Shown piece after piece: positions 1 to 31,554 of a DNA stretch of 64,000 nucleotides. The notes under the pieces were generated by a model. It was given only the letters and a program-made list of their open reading frames with translations. It made no database searches and was not told the origin of the DNA. The DNA lies in NCBI GenBank assembly GCA_013398295.1, contig VZSF01008733.1:124001-188000 (forward strand). Reading direction: 5' to 3'. A program made the translations under genes and the position numbers. Each line of letters begins with the position of its first letter. Positions within the stretch are counted from its first letter, which is position 1. The stretch is from Chionis minor (taxonomy: Eukaryota > Chordata > Aves > Charadriiformes > Chionididae).

Positions 1-19120
<19,120 letters not shown>

Positions 19121-19672
19121 CTCTCCTAACTGCAGAGCAAAGACAGACCTTCAGAATATAGGATTTCATGTTGCTATTTAATAATTTGACATGCTTTTTA
19201 TCTGTAAAGGAAGATCTTCGGGTCGCTGTCCTGTGAATTTCAAATCTGCACTACTCTAAAAGGGAACTTTTGCCTGTGAACTTTCACAGGGGCCCTGTTA
19301 ACATGGATGACCTTGTTAATGCAGGATGAGCCAAAGGTCTGAATTAGCCTTGAAAACGAAGGGGACATTTATACAATACTGCACTCCAGAGAAGGTGTGT
19401 TACTGGTTTAGGTGTATACATGATATTGGTTGGTCTTTTATTCTCAAAATAGCTGTTTTATCAGGAAAATCCCTTTTACCCCACCCTGCCTTTTCCCCAG
19501 TCCTAAATGCTGCTCATTTCCTTGCCAAGGAAATGCCTCCCTTGTGTTTCTTTCCCATCTTCAGTTCTGGTGGTCCAGTAAAGAAGATCAGTAGCTCTGC
19601 CAGAAAGCGAACAAAACTTGTCAGTGTAAGGTCTGTTTTCACCAGAGCAACTTGTTCATGTGTGTCTCATAA

Positions 19673-19678
19673 AATAAA
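19673..19678 (+). promoter_or_regulatory. Candidate poly(A) signal AATAAA (proximal)
   Basis: Canonical hexamer in CATAAAATAAAGGG, 848 nt after the LARGE1 stop. It is followed by a U-rich stretch (19693-19706) that could serve as downstream element. Use is inferred, not shown. Confidence 0.4.
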
Positions 19679-19946
19679 GGGCCTGGCTGTAACTCTCTCT
19701 TTTTCAGGCAAGAATTGGATTTTGGCTATAAGGCATGTTGTGTGGGGGGATACTGATCTGTAGGCTCATTTCAGGGCATGCCCATCCATGAAGGCATTGG
19801 GCCTTGGGCTTTAAGCGGACTTCTTTGCTGAACAGGGAATATAAACATGGCAACTAGTAGCCTTGGTGCTCTCCTGCTGCCTGCTGCAAGGTCTCAGAAC
19901 TACTTCGTTAAAGGAGTTTATAATTAAAAGGAGCAGAACTGTTAGG

Positions 19947-19952
19947 AATAAA
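19947..19952 (+). promoter_or_regulatory. Candidate poly(A) signal AATAAA (middle)
   Basis: Hexamer in GGAATAAACTCC, 1122 nt after the LARGE1 stop. Downstream at 19978-20005 lies a GU-rich stretch with repeated GTG, a plausible downstream element. Confidence 0.35.
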
Positions 19953-20301
19953 CTCCTCATTCGAGGGGGAGAAAAGAATGTGTTGGGAATCTGAGTGTGA
20001 GTGTTTGCTTGAACGTGGGCTGGTCAAGTTCACAACTTTGGTACACACAGGAGGTACACTGCTGGAGGGCGGACAGGAAACCTAACAAGCAAAATGCAGA
20101 AAACAAGACACTGGACTTTTTAACATTTTCTTTATTCTTCTGTATTAATGTTGTGTTTACATGGGATGAAGAGATGAGATTTAATGCACTACCCCTTGCA
20201 GGGCCATTTGTAATTTCTGGTGCAATGTTAATAGAGAAAGCAGAAACAATTCAGTGAGAAATGCGTCTGTCTCCCTACTCCAGATCCCCATACAACCACG
20301 C

Positions 20302-20366
20302 GTACCAATACCACTGCCTGAGTTGGGAAATGGATCCACATTGTGTTCTGCTCACTTTTTTTCCCA
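20302..20366. repeat. Dispersed repeat of unknown family, copy 2
   Basis: Direct-orientation counterpart of 17130-17196, about 3.17 kb away. The two copies flank the terminal LARGE1 coding exon. The family is unknown; it may continue into the T-rich sequence to about 20390. Confidence 0.6.
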
Positions 20367-20571
20367 TCTTGTTTTTCAGCCACTGGACCTTCTACTTTTC
20401 TCTCCACCTCATCCCTCTAGAGCTTGGTTTTATTTCTAACCTGACATTTCATGAGAGCTTTCTGTTACGGTGGAAACCACGCGGTTAAACCAGACATTTA
20501 AACTACAAATATCAGTTCATTGTGCTGTGTATATATAAGAAAAGCCAAAAAAGGCAACATCTTTGATGAGA

Positions 20572-20577
20572 AATAAA
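20572..20577 (+). promoter_or_regulatory. Candidate poly(A) signal AATAAA (distal)
   Basis: Hexamer in AGAAATAAAAAGG, 1747 nt after the LARGE1 stop. It is followed by a G/T-rich segment (20579-20598) resembling a downstream GU-rich element. Confidence 0.4.
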
Positions 20578-20767
20578 AAGGGGTGGGAGGCTATGTGTAA
20601 TTCTTACTTTTTCCCCTGGGAGTGTTGGCTGCATAAGAATACATCACTGCATAATTTTCCAAAGTGCTTTTTCTTCTGTTCTTAATGGGTTTATGTAAAG
20701 ATTTACATAAAAAGCTGGGAAGAGCTGCAAAGAAGTGAAATGGGTGCTCAATCCTAGCTAAGATATA

Positions 20768-20825
20768 TTTGAAAAAAAAAAAAAAAAAACCAAACACAAC
20801 ACCACACCAAAATCTTAACTCCTCA
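20768..20825. repeat. Poly(A) run and A/C-rich low-complexity tract
   Basis: About 19 A residues followed by CCAAACACAACACCACACC. No AATAAA stands close upstream, so this looks like simple sequence rather than a retrocopy tail. Confidence 0.8.
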
Positions 20826-21589
20826 GGTCCCATATTACTGACCATTAAGGGCCCAGGTCCCTGTGCATATTGAGAATGAGAAGAGCACTGCAGCACAAAG
20901 TCCCGTTGATCAGCTAATGTGCAGAAAAATATCAAAAACTCATCCTAAGAGAGGCTGACACCGGTTGTACTTCCATAAAATCTCCATTCAGATCTTCAGT
21001 GTGGCCACCGTTGTGTTTCATATATATTAAAACCTTCCATTTCCAGACATGCATTTCTCCTGGGCTTAACAACATTGCCCATGGATGGACTGGATTGCCC
21101 TGCAGCAGCATAACCTGTAGCATGGACCTGTACCTTGTTGGGATGTGCCATGATCAACATGAACATTATTCTCTCCTCGGTGGTTGTGAGATGCGGATGG
21201 GCGAGCAGGGAGGTAATGGTTTGCCTGTCTGTGCAGCGAGTCGTGGGACCTCCTGGGTAGCCTTAGGTGTGCTGGCTGGTGTAACCAGCTCAAAGATTCA
21301 TAGTAGTTCAAAGAACCCCTTCTTTTTCCCCTTATAGACACTGTACCGACTTGTGTCTGTCATGTCATGTTTGTCTATGTTCTTCATAATGTGGGAAGTG
21401 TGGGGCTTGGGTTTTTTTAACGCATTCAGCCAATTTACATGATAGGAAATTAGGATTGCACATCTGTTTGTAACTGCCAGGGCTCCTCCAACACCGTGAA
21501 AAAACTGCCACCGACAACAACAAAAATCCCCAACTCAGTTATAACACTGTCTTCCAGTCCTCTGCTGTAGTAGCTATTTGCTAGCAACT

Positions 21590-22010
21590 TTGTTACTTAA
21601 TTCTCAGTTTTCTCCTGAGGTCTTCAAGAAATATCAGATAAACCTGGTAACTTAATGCCTTTGATTTACTGATTTGTTCCACCAACTCCTCTCTTGAGTC
21701 TTCAGTCTATGACCTCTCCTAATCTTTGATATTTGGAAAGTGTGAGTCTCTCATTTAGATATCGCTCCAGCACCCTCTCTGGTGAAGACTGATGCAAATA
21801 AATCATTTAGATTCTTGGCAATGTCCTTATTGTCTTTAATTGTTTCCTCTACTTATTGTTTGGGGTGGCCTACCAGTTATCTCCAGTTTTCTGGTTTTGG
21901 TGTACTGAGCAAATGTGTATTTTTAGTTTTTAACTTCCTACTATTTGCTCTTCAAATTCCCTCTTAGCCTGCTCAAACTCCATCTTAACTATTACATACC
22001 TTCCTTTCAG
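21590..22010 (-). mobile_element. Ancient CR1/L3-clade LINE fragment, antisense
   Basis: Minus-strand translation gives MEFEQAKREFEEQI from about 21990 down, then, after breaks, NLNDLFASVFTREGAG near 21770-21815. Both are characteristic of the stretch between endonuclease and reverse transcriptase in CR1/L3-type ORF2 ('...NDYFASVFT...'). Further 3' (lower coordinates) the reverse complement shows GGTGGAACAAAT and AAGTTACCAGG, like the next 'EQI...KSPGPDGI' block. Stop codons and frameshifts show it is dead. It is much older than the other CR1 copies here. Boundaries are approximate. Confidence 0.65.
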
Positions 22011-25000
22011 CTTTACAAAGTTTTGTTTTCCATTCTCTGAAGATTTTCTATTTGTCCTGAATAATTTCTGAAATTCACAATTTAGTCATACCAGCATCTT
22101 CTTGTCCTTGTCTTCCATTTATCTAAGGGAACATCATACTCCATGGCTATTTATAAGCCCTTTCCATTTTTAATCTGAGGATTTCAGTTTTTCTTTTACT
22201 TAGGCTTTCTGATTCTTTCTCTAAAAGTAAAATGGGGGTTTTGTTTTTAATTTTTTATATCAAATGTCACCCTAATAGGTTTCGGGAGTTTGTATTTTCC
22301 TCTTTAACCTTCCTAAATGCTTACCTTTTCCTAGTCAAGGGAGCAGAAATAAAATCCTACAAAGTCCGTCTGTTCTTCTAATTTGGGCTCATATCTTGAT
22401 ACATTTTGTTCTGTGTCTCCATTTTCCCCCTCAACTCCAAAACACATGAGTCACTGCAAACTTTTCAACCCTGTAAGCCCTTCCAGCACCAGGGCCTGAA
22501 CTGTGTATTTCCCAGCACCTTCTGACATCCCATCGCATTTCAGACACAATTATTATTCCAAACAATAATCTGCTGGCTGGCACCCAATCCTCCTGTTTTT
22601 GTTTTCATGCTTCTCCCTTTGATATAACAGGCCTTGCAAGTTTAATTTTTGGGCAAAGCCCTTGCCTTTGTTTAATGCCTTATTGTAACCCTCTAATGTG
22701 TTTCCATGATTTCTCTCTGTTGTCATAGTATATACCTTCAAATGTTTGGCTGTAGTTTCCATGCCTTCATTTTCTGGCCAAGAGTCATCTACCATTTGCC
22801 TACCTGGCAGACCTAGAAAATGTCTTCGTTTATCCTGAATAGTCCTTAGTATCTATCAGATTTTTTCCCAAGACCTATTTTCAGTAATTCCTTCCAGCCT
22901 TGCTAGTTTCCTATGTGTGTTTCCTGTTTCCACTTCACAATTTGCATTTTTTATTCTATTTGTAATCATCATCTTGGACTTGGTGGCATAAAGAAATTAG
23001 CAGCTGTACCTGCAGTTCCATCATTTTTGTTAGACTAAATATCAGATATACTGACATTATTCCTAAAGTACCACTTTTTTACCTGGTAGCTTCATGTGGT
23101 TTGTATGTAAATCATAAACTGCATTTTCCTTTTACTGCGCCAAGTGGAGGCACTTTGTAGTGTTATTTGCAGTAGCTGTTGCAGCAGAGTAAGCCCTGTG
23201 TTAGAAGGAAAAGCACAAAAACCTTGTCAGAATTGTAGCTACTGTTTCTCTCCACGGGAAAATAAGGCCCTAGCACAGCTGAACAGTTTTATAAATGCCC
23301 TGCACAAAACACATTGCACATTATTTTCTGGTGGGTATAATCATACATCGTCCAATTAAATATGAAAAATACATTTTTAATGTTCTCATTTTTACATGCA
23401 ATTCTATCCAGAAGACAATGCATTTCCTTCTGGATCGTGCCAGTTTCCCCCATTACTCCAGCCTGCCTAATGGCCCCATCTGTTTTGGGCTGAGAAAGAT
23501 TAATGACCTGCAGCATGGGGAGTCCTGGCAAATCAGCAGAGATATTACTCTTAGGCATTGCACAGGACATTCCTTCCTGCTCTGCCAGATACTGTATGGG
23601 TGTTCCATGGGTTTCATTGCAGCAACAGCAAAGCACAGCAAGCTCAGCAAGTGGGGTGAGCGTCATTATTTATGAACTTCAACGAAGTCTAATACATTAG
23701 ATGGTGGGAGTGCAAACAAAAGAATGTAGCATTGTTAGCTCAAAAAATACTTCAGTTTTAAGAAAAGAAAGCAACTAAGTTTCTGCAACTCCATTACACG
23801 ACACTGGAACAAATCAGTCACTAGCAGACAATGACAGCCAATAACCTGGTATTTCCAGTGTATTCTTGAAAATGCAGAGGCATTAATAGCTAAATGAAGT
23901 CATTTTTACAGCACTAACTCGTAATGTGTATTTAGATGGTATGTTTATATCCAAACGCTTAGGTGAATTGGGGATTTTTTGAAGATTGTTACTTTCGTTC
24001 ACAATATAAAATCAAGTTTGGAAAAGCTTCTGGCTGTGCACAGCAAATTATGGCTCAGGAAATGCTTGCAAACCTGGATTTAGAAATACCTCTCTTTTAT
24101 AGGAATTTGTTTTCATCAGTAGTTCTGTATTGCCAAAACAAAATACAAAGTCCGTGAGAATTTCAAAAGAAGCTTTGTACGTGTCAGTTGGCTAAAACAT
24201 TTTCCTCTTACGAATACTTGCGACTGGGGGTTTGTTTGCTCAGCAGAGGAGAATTGTTACGATCAGTTGAAAAAATGCTCTGGGAATTAGAAAGCCAGCC
24301 AAATATTTATTTGTGTGATGGATCACATGAATGTATTTGTCCAGAGATGTTGATGGCTACTGCAATGGGAAGTGTTAGCTCATTGAGGGTGTCAAGATGC
24401 AAAAGGTCTGAAACCCACACTAAGAGCTTAGTATGTTTTCAGTCATGCTGTGCTACAGTTTCCTCTCATAGGATGAGAACAGCTTCCTGTCTCCCAGCTA
24501 ATTGCTGTTTTTGTAGGGTTGAAATGTTCTAAACCTTTGCAACATGGATTCATGGGAAGTCACTGTGCGGGTAACAAAGACTGGATTTGAGCTCTGTGGT
24601 CCATTGCCACGAGATACAAGATCTCAATCCAAAAGAAATAGTTCCGACCTGGGGGTAATTCTCTGATCAGGCATGTAGACACCACTCTCACCAAATATAT
24701 TTGCGAACACATGAAGCCAAGTAATTTGAGCTAAGCTAAGCCCATTCCTCAGTATTATGGCAACAGAATTCTTGGACAATGGACATGTGAATTTTCAACA
24801 TTAACCATTATATCTCAAGACTTCTGCTAAGGCTGCAAAATCAGTCATGTAAAAGTTACAGGATCTGAAATTTCAAGTTGCTGGTGGAGCTGGTGATTTG
24901 CTAATACAACTTTTTTCTGTGCCCTGACACATATCTAATAGGACATAGTCTCTACACAATCACTTGCTGGGGTTTTTTTAGAGGACTCCTCTTTCATTCT

Positions 25001-28000
25001 ATGCACAGAGTGGATGGTACTCAGGGAATGAAGCAGGTGGGTGATGCTTCTTTTTACTTTTGCCCTTACTGAGCTTTTCATAATATGATAGCTGCCTTGA
25101 TTCTGAGCAAAGCCAGACTTTTTTTCTTTCCTTTTTTTCCAAAGGATAGGTTTAAACTGTGATTTAGGAAAATCAATGATGCCCCATGCTCTCAGGTTTT
25201 CTGAGCAGAACGCCTGCAGTTCTGTTCTACAGGCTTTTCTTGTGTGGAGGTATCCTATGGAGCTGATGGAAATTAGACACTTGGAGGCCTTGTAGCACTC
25301 ACCCCCAACCTGTGAATACTAACAGCTGAACATGCAAGAGTGATGAATCCCAGCTCTGTCCAAGCATGTCTGCTCCCCCTTTGGGAGCACTCCAAAGGCT
25401 ATCAGCACAATCTGTCAGGTAAGAGGTGAAAAGATGGAGTAAATAATTGTGGGGGCATGAGGGTTTTTTAAGTAGTCAAATTTGTTTTAAGTAGCGAAAT
25501 CTCCAAAGGAATGAGGAAGGCAAAAGCATTCTGAGGTCCCTCAGAAAATCTGCTCACAGGATATGTGGGCTGGACTAAGCTCATTCTGGATCTGTGGCAT
25601 TTCTTACTGGCCAGTGTGGCCCACCTGTAGTAAGTTCTATGGGTTGTAAAATTCATGAAAGTCAGCGCTGAGATTAAACCATTCTCAGCTCAAAGATGTT
25701 TAATTTGTTTCAATTCTTTGGATTCCCACATTGCTCCTTCAGTGCTCATTAGAAAAAAAGAAAAAATAGCAGCTTGATAACAGTAGGAGTCTGACTATCT
25801 GGCCTTTTTAAATTGTCAGTGCTGGGGTCAATGGTTGGGGAAAGTTGGAGTTAGTGAGTTTCACAGAATTTCTTCTTTTGATCTGCCTGTGGATCTGTTG
25901 TTCCGGCGGTGCTCTCCAGTGATGCTGTAAGGAAAGGAAAAGCTGTCCAATGCTGATTGACCCATGAACTCTTCAGCCAGTCAGAGCTAACCACCAGCAG
26001 CGGGAAGGAAGCTGCACCACTGTCTGCTTTGAGGTTTTTTAGATGGCAATAGTGAGTTCCCTATGAAACCTGTTACTTTGATGATAGACTTTGCTGAGCT
26101 TTTCTGCATTTTGTATACTCGCCATGAGCGACAGGCCCCTTGGTGTGAGGAAGAGGTGGGACTCAGCAGTTCACTGGTTCAGAATGAGGACAGGAGATGT
26201 GTGTATTTTCCCTCGACACCTTGCCCAGTGTTTCCCAATTTTATTAGCAGCAATTAGTCCAGCTGGCTTGAGAGTCAGTGTTCAGGCTGGGCAGTAAACT
26301 TCTGCTCTCTGTGTTGGTAAGAGAACAGACAGATGAACAAAATTATGCTTTTTGTCTGTAACATCAGTGAATATTGCAATACTGGTTCACATGGCTCATG
26401 GAGAGTTTACATCTTTTACTTTTCACTGTTAGGGTATATTCAAAGAACAGCAAAGACAACCCAAAAAATCGACGAGTTCTCTAAGGACCCATAAGGATTA
26501 ACATTCATGGAAATTTATCAATGCAAAATATCCACCATGTTAACCTGCCAGTTTTTGTCATGAACGCAGAGAATACAGGCACTGTCTTTTTTCTGATTAC
26601 AATTCATAGAGCAAAACAAGTGCATGTAATATAAATGACTCTCTGACCCAAACTTTTTATAATTTGTGTTGCTTTCTTTTCCATTTTCCTGCATGAAACT
26701 AACAGTTTGCAAAACTTTTTATTTTCTTAAGCTGATACAGCTTTCTTCTGCATCAGTCAGACTTGCAAACATTGCAGCATTGTCTGGGGTGACGGATAGA
26801 ACCGAGAGGTCACTGAGATGTCCTCAGCACCCTTTCAGTACAGAGCCTGGGGGATTTTCTTTGCTTTGTGCTGTCGCACGTTTTATTTCTGTCTTGGCCA
26901 TGTCTCTTCCAGTAAGTATGAAAGACCACTGGCTTGTGCTATACCACTGCATGAGTTCCTTACTAAAGCAATATCAACACACTATGTTTCTGGCATGGCA
27001 CCTGGGGCTCCACACAAATTTATTCTGCAGGTTTTTTTCCGATTTTAATCTTCAAGCCTACACCTGAGAGAAAATTCAGCAATTTGAAGCTGTAAGAATG
27101 GGATCACTATGATTTGTTTTATTTTTAACATATTCATACTGTTCAAACTTTTCTGTCCACTACACCCATATATCTTCCAGAAGAAAAAACTGTTTTGAGA
27201 GGAAGTGAGTCATTGCAGGTAATCCAATGGGGCTGAAATCAACAGCATTTATGAAGATGAGTATCCTACTCAAGCCTAAGTGTTAGCACAAGTTTCTACA
27301 ATTTACAAATTCGCTGCTATTTCTGTAGGGCTCAATTCCGGGATCCTTCCTCAGCCCGCCTGTTTTTCGCCACTTTTTCCCACTTTTTCTGCACACTCCC
27401 AGTCTGCTGCACCCCTAAATCTATGTTTATACCAGCCTTAGATAGGTGTTGGCAGGTATTTTAAAGACAGTAAACACAGTTTCCACAGTGTTGAGGCCTG
27501 CTTTTTAACTTTTACATAGAAAAAGACATCTCTTAATTGCCAGCTTCCTTAAACCAGCAAGAGCTCATTTAAAAAATAAGAGAAAAAACAAATACTTGGG
27601 CTGCTGGGGAAGAGGAGAGTGAAAGACTTAGATCTTTAATACTGTTCATGCCAAACTAAGGGCAGGTTGCTTAGGACCTGATGCATTACTACAAGTTGTT
27701 AGCCATGTGTAAGATGGCAATGGTGACTGCGTGCCTCTGGAAGAAGCAATTACTTTGGAAGACTTGACATAGATCATTTGACTTGAGGACATAGGTTTCA
27801 CTTTTCCTATGCATTTGAATTGCTTTTCACAAAGACATCTCCCAGTAGCATGGTTCCCAATGGACAAGCACTAACTAGTGTAACAAGTCCTTTTCCTTCC
27901 AAACTCACCGTAGATTATGTTGGCGTCACTCTGTTTCTCCACCCTACAGCAGAGGGTCCAAAACCTGAAGAGAGATATATACCAAATGTACTTCGCAATG

Positions 28001-28015
28001 CCAGAATCCTGAGGT

Positions 28016-28140
28016 TTTTAGGTGCCCAGCTGGAAGCATTCAGGCCCAGATTCATCCCATGCAACTTGGCAGTTGTCTGAGACACATTATGGTGGAGCTG
28101 GTCCCTTTAGTTTTCCTTTGATAGTCAATGGGGCAAGGAG
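28016..28140. repeat. Possible old amniote interspersed repeat
   Basis: TTTAGGTGCCCAGCTGGAAG, CAGGCCCAGATTCATCCCAT, GGCAGTTGTCTGAGACA and TAGTCAATGGGGC follow one another in the order seen in a reptile/bird interspersed repeat that I know only by these phrases. The family name is unknown to me. Confidence 0.35.
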
Positions 28141-28732
28141 GACATCTGCAGAGGACAGTTCTGTTCACCGAAGCCCTGCATCACCCTTCGCTCTCTGGCT
28201 AGCAGAAAAGGTTACAGCGCTGATGGTCCCCACACAGGTGCCTCAGACGTACACCTGCCCGAAGTAACATGGGACAAATCTGGGCCAGTGAACATCAGGT
28301 TTAGAGCTACCACCTACTCATTGAAGATTGCAGGTGTCAAAATCCCCTGGAAACTAAGCAGGAAGTTCTACAAGGCTCTATGCTCAGTATTCGCTGACAA
28401 ACTTGAAAACAACAAGCTACATGATGGAAAACGTGTGGGTGGATCAGCCATGGGAGGGGAGCGATTAGCGGGCTCCAGAGACTGATACGCATTGTGACAG
28501 ACAGCTTGTGCTAACAGCCAGGAAAGCACTCATTTTCAGCACAAAGCTGTAGGCTTTGTAATGTAGGTTAAAATATTACCCCTGGCATCGCTGGTCAGGA
28601 TGTGCAACATGTGTTGCACTGTATTATCACTGTGCAGCTCTGCCAAGAGCAGTGGCAGCATTTTAAGTGTGTCACTCACCACTTTTCCAAAAGTGCAGGT
28701 AAGAAATCCGTAAGAGAGAAGGAAAACCAGCC

Positions 28733-28800
28733 AAAAAAAAAAAAAAAAGCCAAAAAAAAAAAAATTTCAAAAACCCAAACCACAAAACAACAGCCTTTCA
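28733..28800. repeat. A-rich low-complexity tract
   Basis: Poly(A) runs of 16 and 13 broken by GCC, followed by A/C-rich sequence. The Lys-rich reading frame across it is an artefact. Confidence 0.85.
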
Positions 28801-29259
28801 TATGTCTTTCTTTGTATGAGTTAAACCTCATTCCTTTTCTGTCATGACCAAGGTGATTCTACACTCTCTAGGGCAAAATTGGGATATCACGACCTCTAGG
28901 GTGAACCACGCATGAAACAAGGCTTCTTGCAAGGCTTGTGGCACTGAAGGGTTTTGAATCTTCAGCTTACCATCCTGTCAGTACATTACCTGACTGGCTG
29001 GAACTAATACTGAACTCTTTTGTTTCTGTCCCCAGGTTGGGGAAAGATCCTTAAGTAACATTTCAGGTAAAGAAAAAAGAAAAATATGTCTTCTTTCCTT
29101 CTGCTGCCCTATCTCCCAAGATCCTCCCCCTCCAGGGTTAGGCTGAGGCAACTTGCATTTAACACAAACCATTTAGTTTAAGTGTGTGCTTCAGTCCACG
29201 TGTAAGTTTTCTAGGTGACAGTTTTATCGGGGAAAATGCTGTTTAGATTGTGTGTGCAA

Positions 29260-29317
29260 AATAAATGGCTTGTAAATATTAAAAAAAAAAAAAAAAAAAA
29301 GGTTANAAAAAAGGTTA
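29260..29317 (+). repeat. AATAAA, 15-nt spacer, poly(A)20 and one undetermined base
   Basis: AATAAA at 29260-29265 precedes 20 consecutive A residues (29281-29300), the arrangement of a polyadenylated 3' end copied into DNA. An N stands at 29306, with AAAAAAGGTTA repeated exactly on both sides (29295-29305 and 29307-29317). The upstream 250 bp were not recognised as any mRNA, and no target-site duplication was found. Confidence 0.5.
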
Positions 29318-31554
29318 ATTTTCAGTTGTGCAATAAAATTGTGAAATAATCCTCTCAATTCCTTTCCGGGGTCTGACTTGACACATGCTGGTTTCAGCAT
29401 ACCAGCTGTTGTTGCTTCAAATGGAAACAAAAGAAGAGAGGTCATGGACTGTTTTGTTTTCATCTTTAAGCTTTTTATTACTTTTTAATTTTGCATTGTC
29501 ATTCCCTTTAATCTGGTTTATTCCTCCAACCCTGGTTCAGTCAGACACATTAGTACAAGGCTGTTCCCAGGGATGACAGGTGAGTCCTTATCTGCTCAGA
29601 GTTAATATGTTTATCTGCTTTACTTGACCTTGACCTTCTTCCTGCTGTTGTCTTTCTGTAATCAAAGACAAGACTTCAGCAGATGGGGGGAGTTCATTCA
29701 GTTCATATTTAAGTAAGACAACAAGTGGATGGATGCTCTACAATGAATGACACATCAACACCACCATGGAAGCAAACCCAGTTAACAGGTTAGTATTGCA
29801 AACGCTTTTTCTGCTACGCAGAAGCATGGATTTTCCATTATATAGGATTCCTTCTCTTGAAGGATAGAAAAAACTATGCAAAAAGTAGAAGGCGTCACTT
29901 TTGTATTAATTAACCCTTGCTGATGGGTTTTTCAGGTGCTCAGAGCTGCAATTTCACCTCCCATAATCTCAGTTAGAGCTGGTAGATTCTTTAGCACTAG
30001 CGAGTAGAACCATAGGACTACAGCTGTCTCCCTCCCTACTTGCTGGCCTGAGGCTTCTCTGCAGAACTTCATTATGGAGCGAGGAGATGAGGGCAAGAGT
30101 GGGAAGACAAATCAGCTGCATAATCCTTTGAAGTTTCTTTTGTGTTTTGGGGTTTTTTTAATCCAAAATTCCAACTTGAGTCTACTATAAAAGTGTGTTT
30201 GGTGGGGATGACAGCACAGAATTTACATTTGTAGGGTCATCATAAAGAATAAGATGTCCCTGGATATAAGGTACAGACCCTCTCTTGAAGACTGAATAGA
30301 ATATGAACAAAAATTAGTGTAAGTTTGGATGCTAGCTGAATTTCTTGTTTTTCAGATGATTACGGAATCAAATGGATTTTGTGCAGTGCAGGAACAGGCT
30401 GGGCGTCCACCAAGAGTTAAAAAGAGAGAGCTTTGGATTCTTTATCCGAAACATAAATACTTCAAAAAGTATATATACATATAAATAGGTAGAAAAAGAA
30501 TTCACAGAAAAGGAAGGTGAATGGCTGGAAATGTACAAGTGGGAGTTTTATAACCTGAACTCTGCAATCATTGGAGAGAAAGAAAAAACCTGCAGGTGTA
30601 ACTCCCTTAAATTCCCTGACTTTACAGCAGGGCAAAGCTGGCTTGCACTGGGAAATGAATGATTGAGCAGGTGCAAGAAGTGAATGGCATTAACTGTGTA
30701 AATAGCAGCTGATTTCCAATAATCAGGCTCCCAGAAGGAACCCTTTACCTATGCCATTGCCATATTGCCCACAACCTTTCCTATCCATCCATCCACCTCT
30801 GAAAAATCAGTAATAAAGAGCAGAGTTTCCTTTAGGATTTATGTCAAATATTAATGCTCCAGGACAGACGCAGTAGGGCAGATTATAATGTGTTTATCCT
30901 GGGATCAGAAGTTATGTTTCATCAAAAGTGGGCAACTTGAGTTCCCAAGACTGAAGTACTGGTGGGGCATTACCCAGTTCTTTACCAACTCTTTTCCAGG
31001 CTCTCTGCGTGATTCCCAGAGGTATTTGTGTAACCACATTCGCCTTCAAGCTGCTTTAAAAGAAGAGTTAGCTAGTGACTGGATCATACAGACAGATGTG
31101 TGTGTGTTTGCTGCCTTGGGGCATATTATGCAGATCATGAACTAGGTGTTGGGCTGGGGATGTTGATGAGAGTTTGCCACAGATTTAGCCATTAAAATGG
31201 CATAAAAGAGGCTTCTATCTCCCTAGTTTACCACTGGAATTTCTGTCTCAGGCTTCCACAGACCAAATCCTGCTACCGTTTTCCTTCCCTATGTATCACA
31301 CAAAAGCACAGCCTACAATTTGCCTCCTTTCTTCCCCGGCCCAGATTATACCTCAAGAATAACTTTTGCATGACCGTAGTAGGAATCACATGCCCTGTAT
31401 GATCAATGTAGCTGTAAGGTGCCCAGTGTCTTATGGGGAAAAGAAAAAGCAAAATCTAATTCACGTGTCAGAATTTGTATTTCATAGCCCAGGCACTGGG
31501 AGATTCTGGAAACTTTAGTCTTGGTAATTTTGTATTTGAACATAAATAAAATGT

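Larger units (their letters stand above)
20601..31554. other. Intergenic tract downstream of LARGE1
   Basis: No gene was recognised in this 11 kb. It holds the A/C-rich tract at 20768, an antisense LINE fossil (21590-22010), a T-rich stretch that may extend it (to about 22990), a possible old repeat near 28016-28140, A-rich tracts at 28733-28800 and the poly(A)/N site at 29281-29317. Overlapping ORFs on opposite strands at 23289-23675 (125 and 126 codons) cannot both be real and neither has a known motif. Confidence 0.7.

Noticed and set aside
19326..19763. 145-codon ORF after LARGE1
   Set aside because: Lies within the expected LARGE1 3' UTR and spans a candidate poly(A) signal; no known motif.
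23289..23675. Overlapping ORFs of about 125 codons on opposite strands
   Set aside because: Mutual shadows; no motif, no splice or promoter context supporting either.
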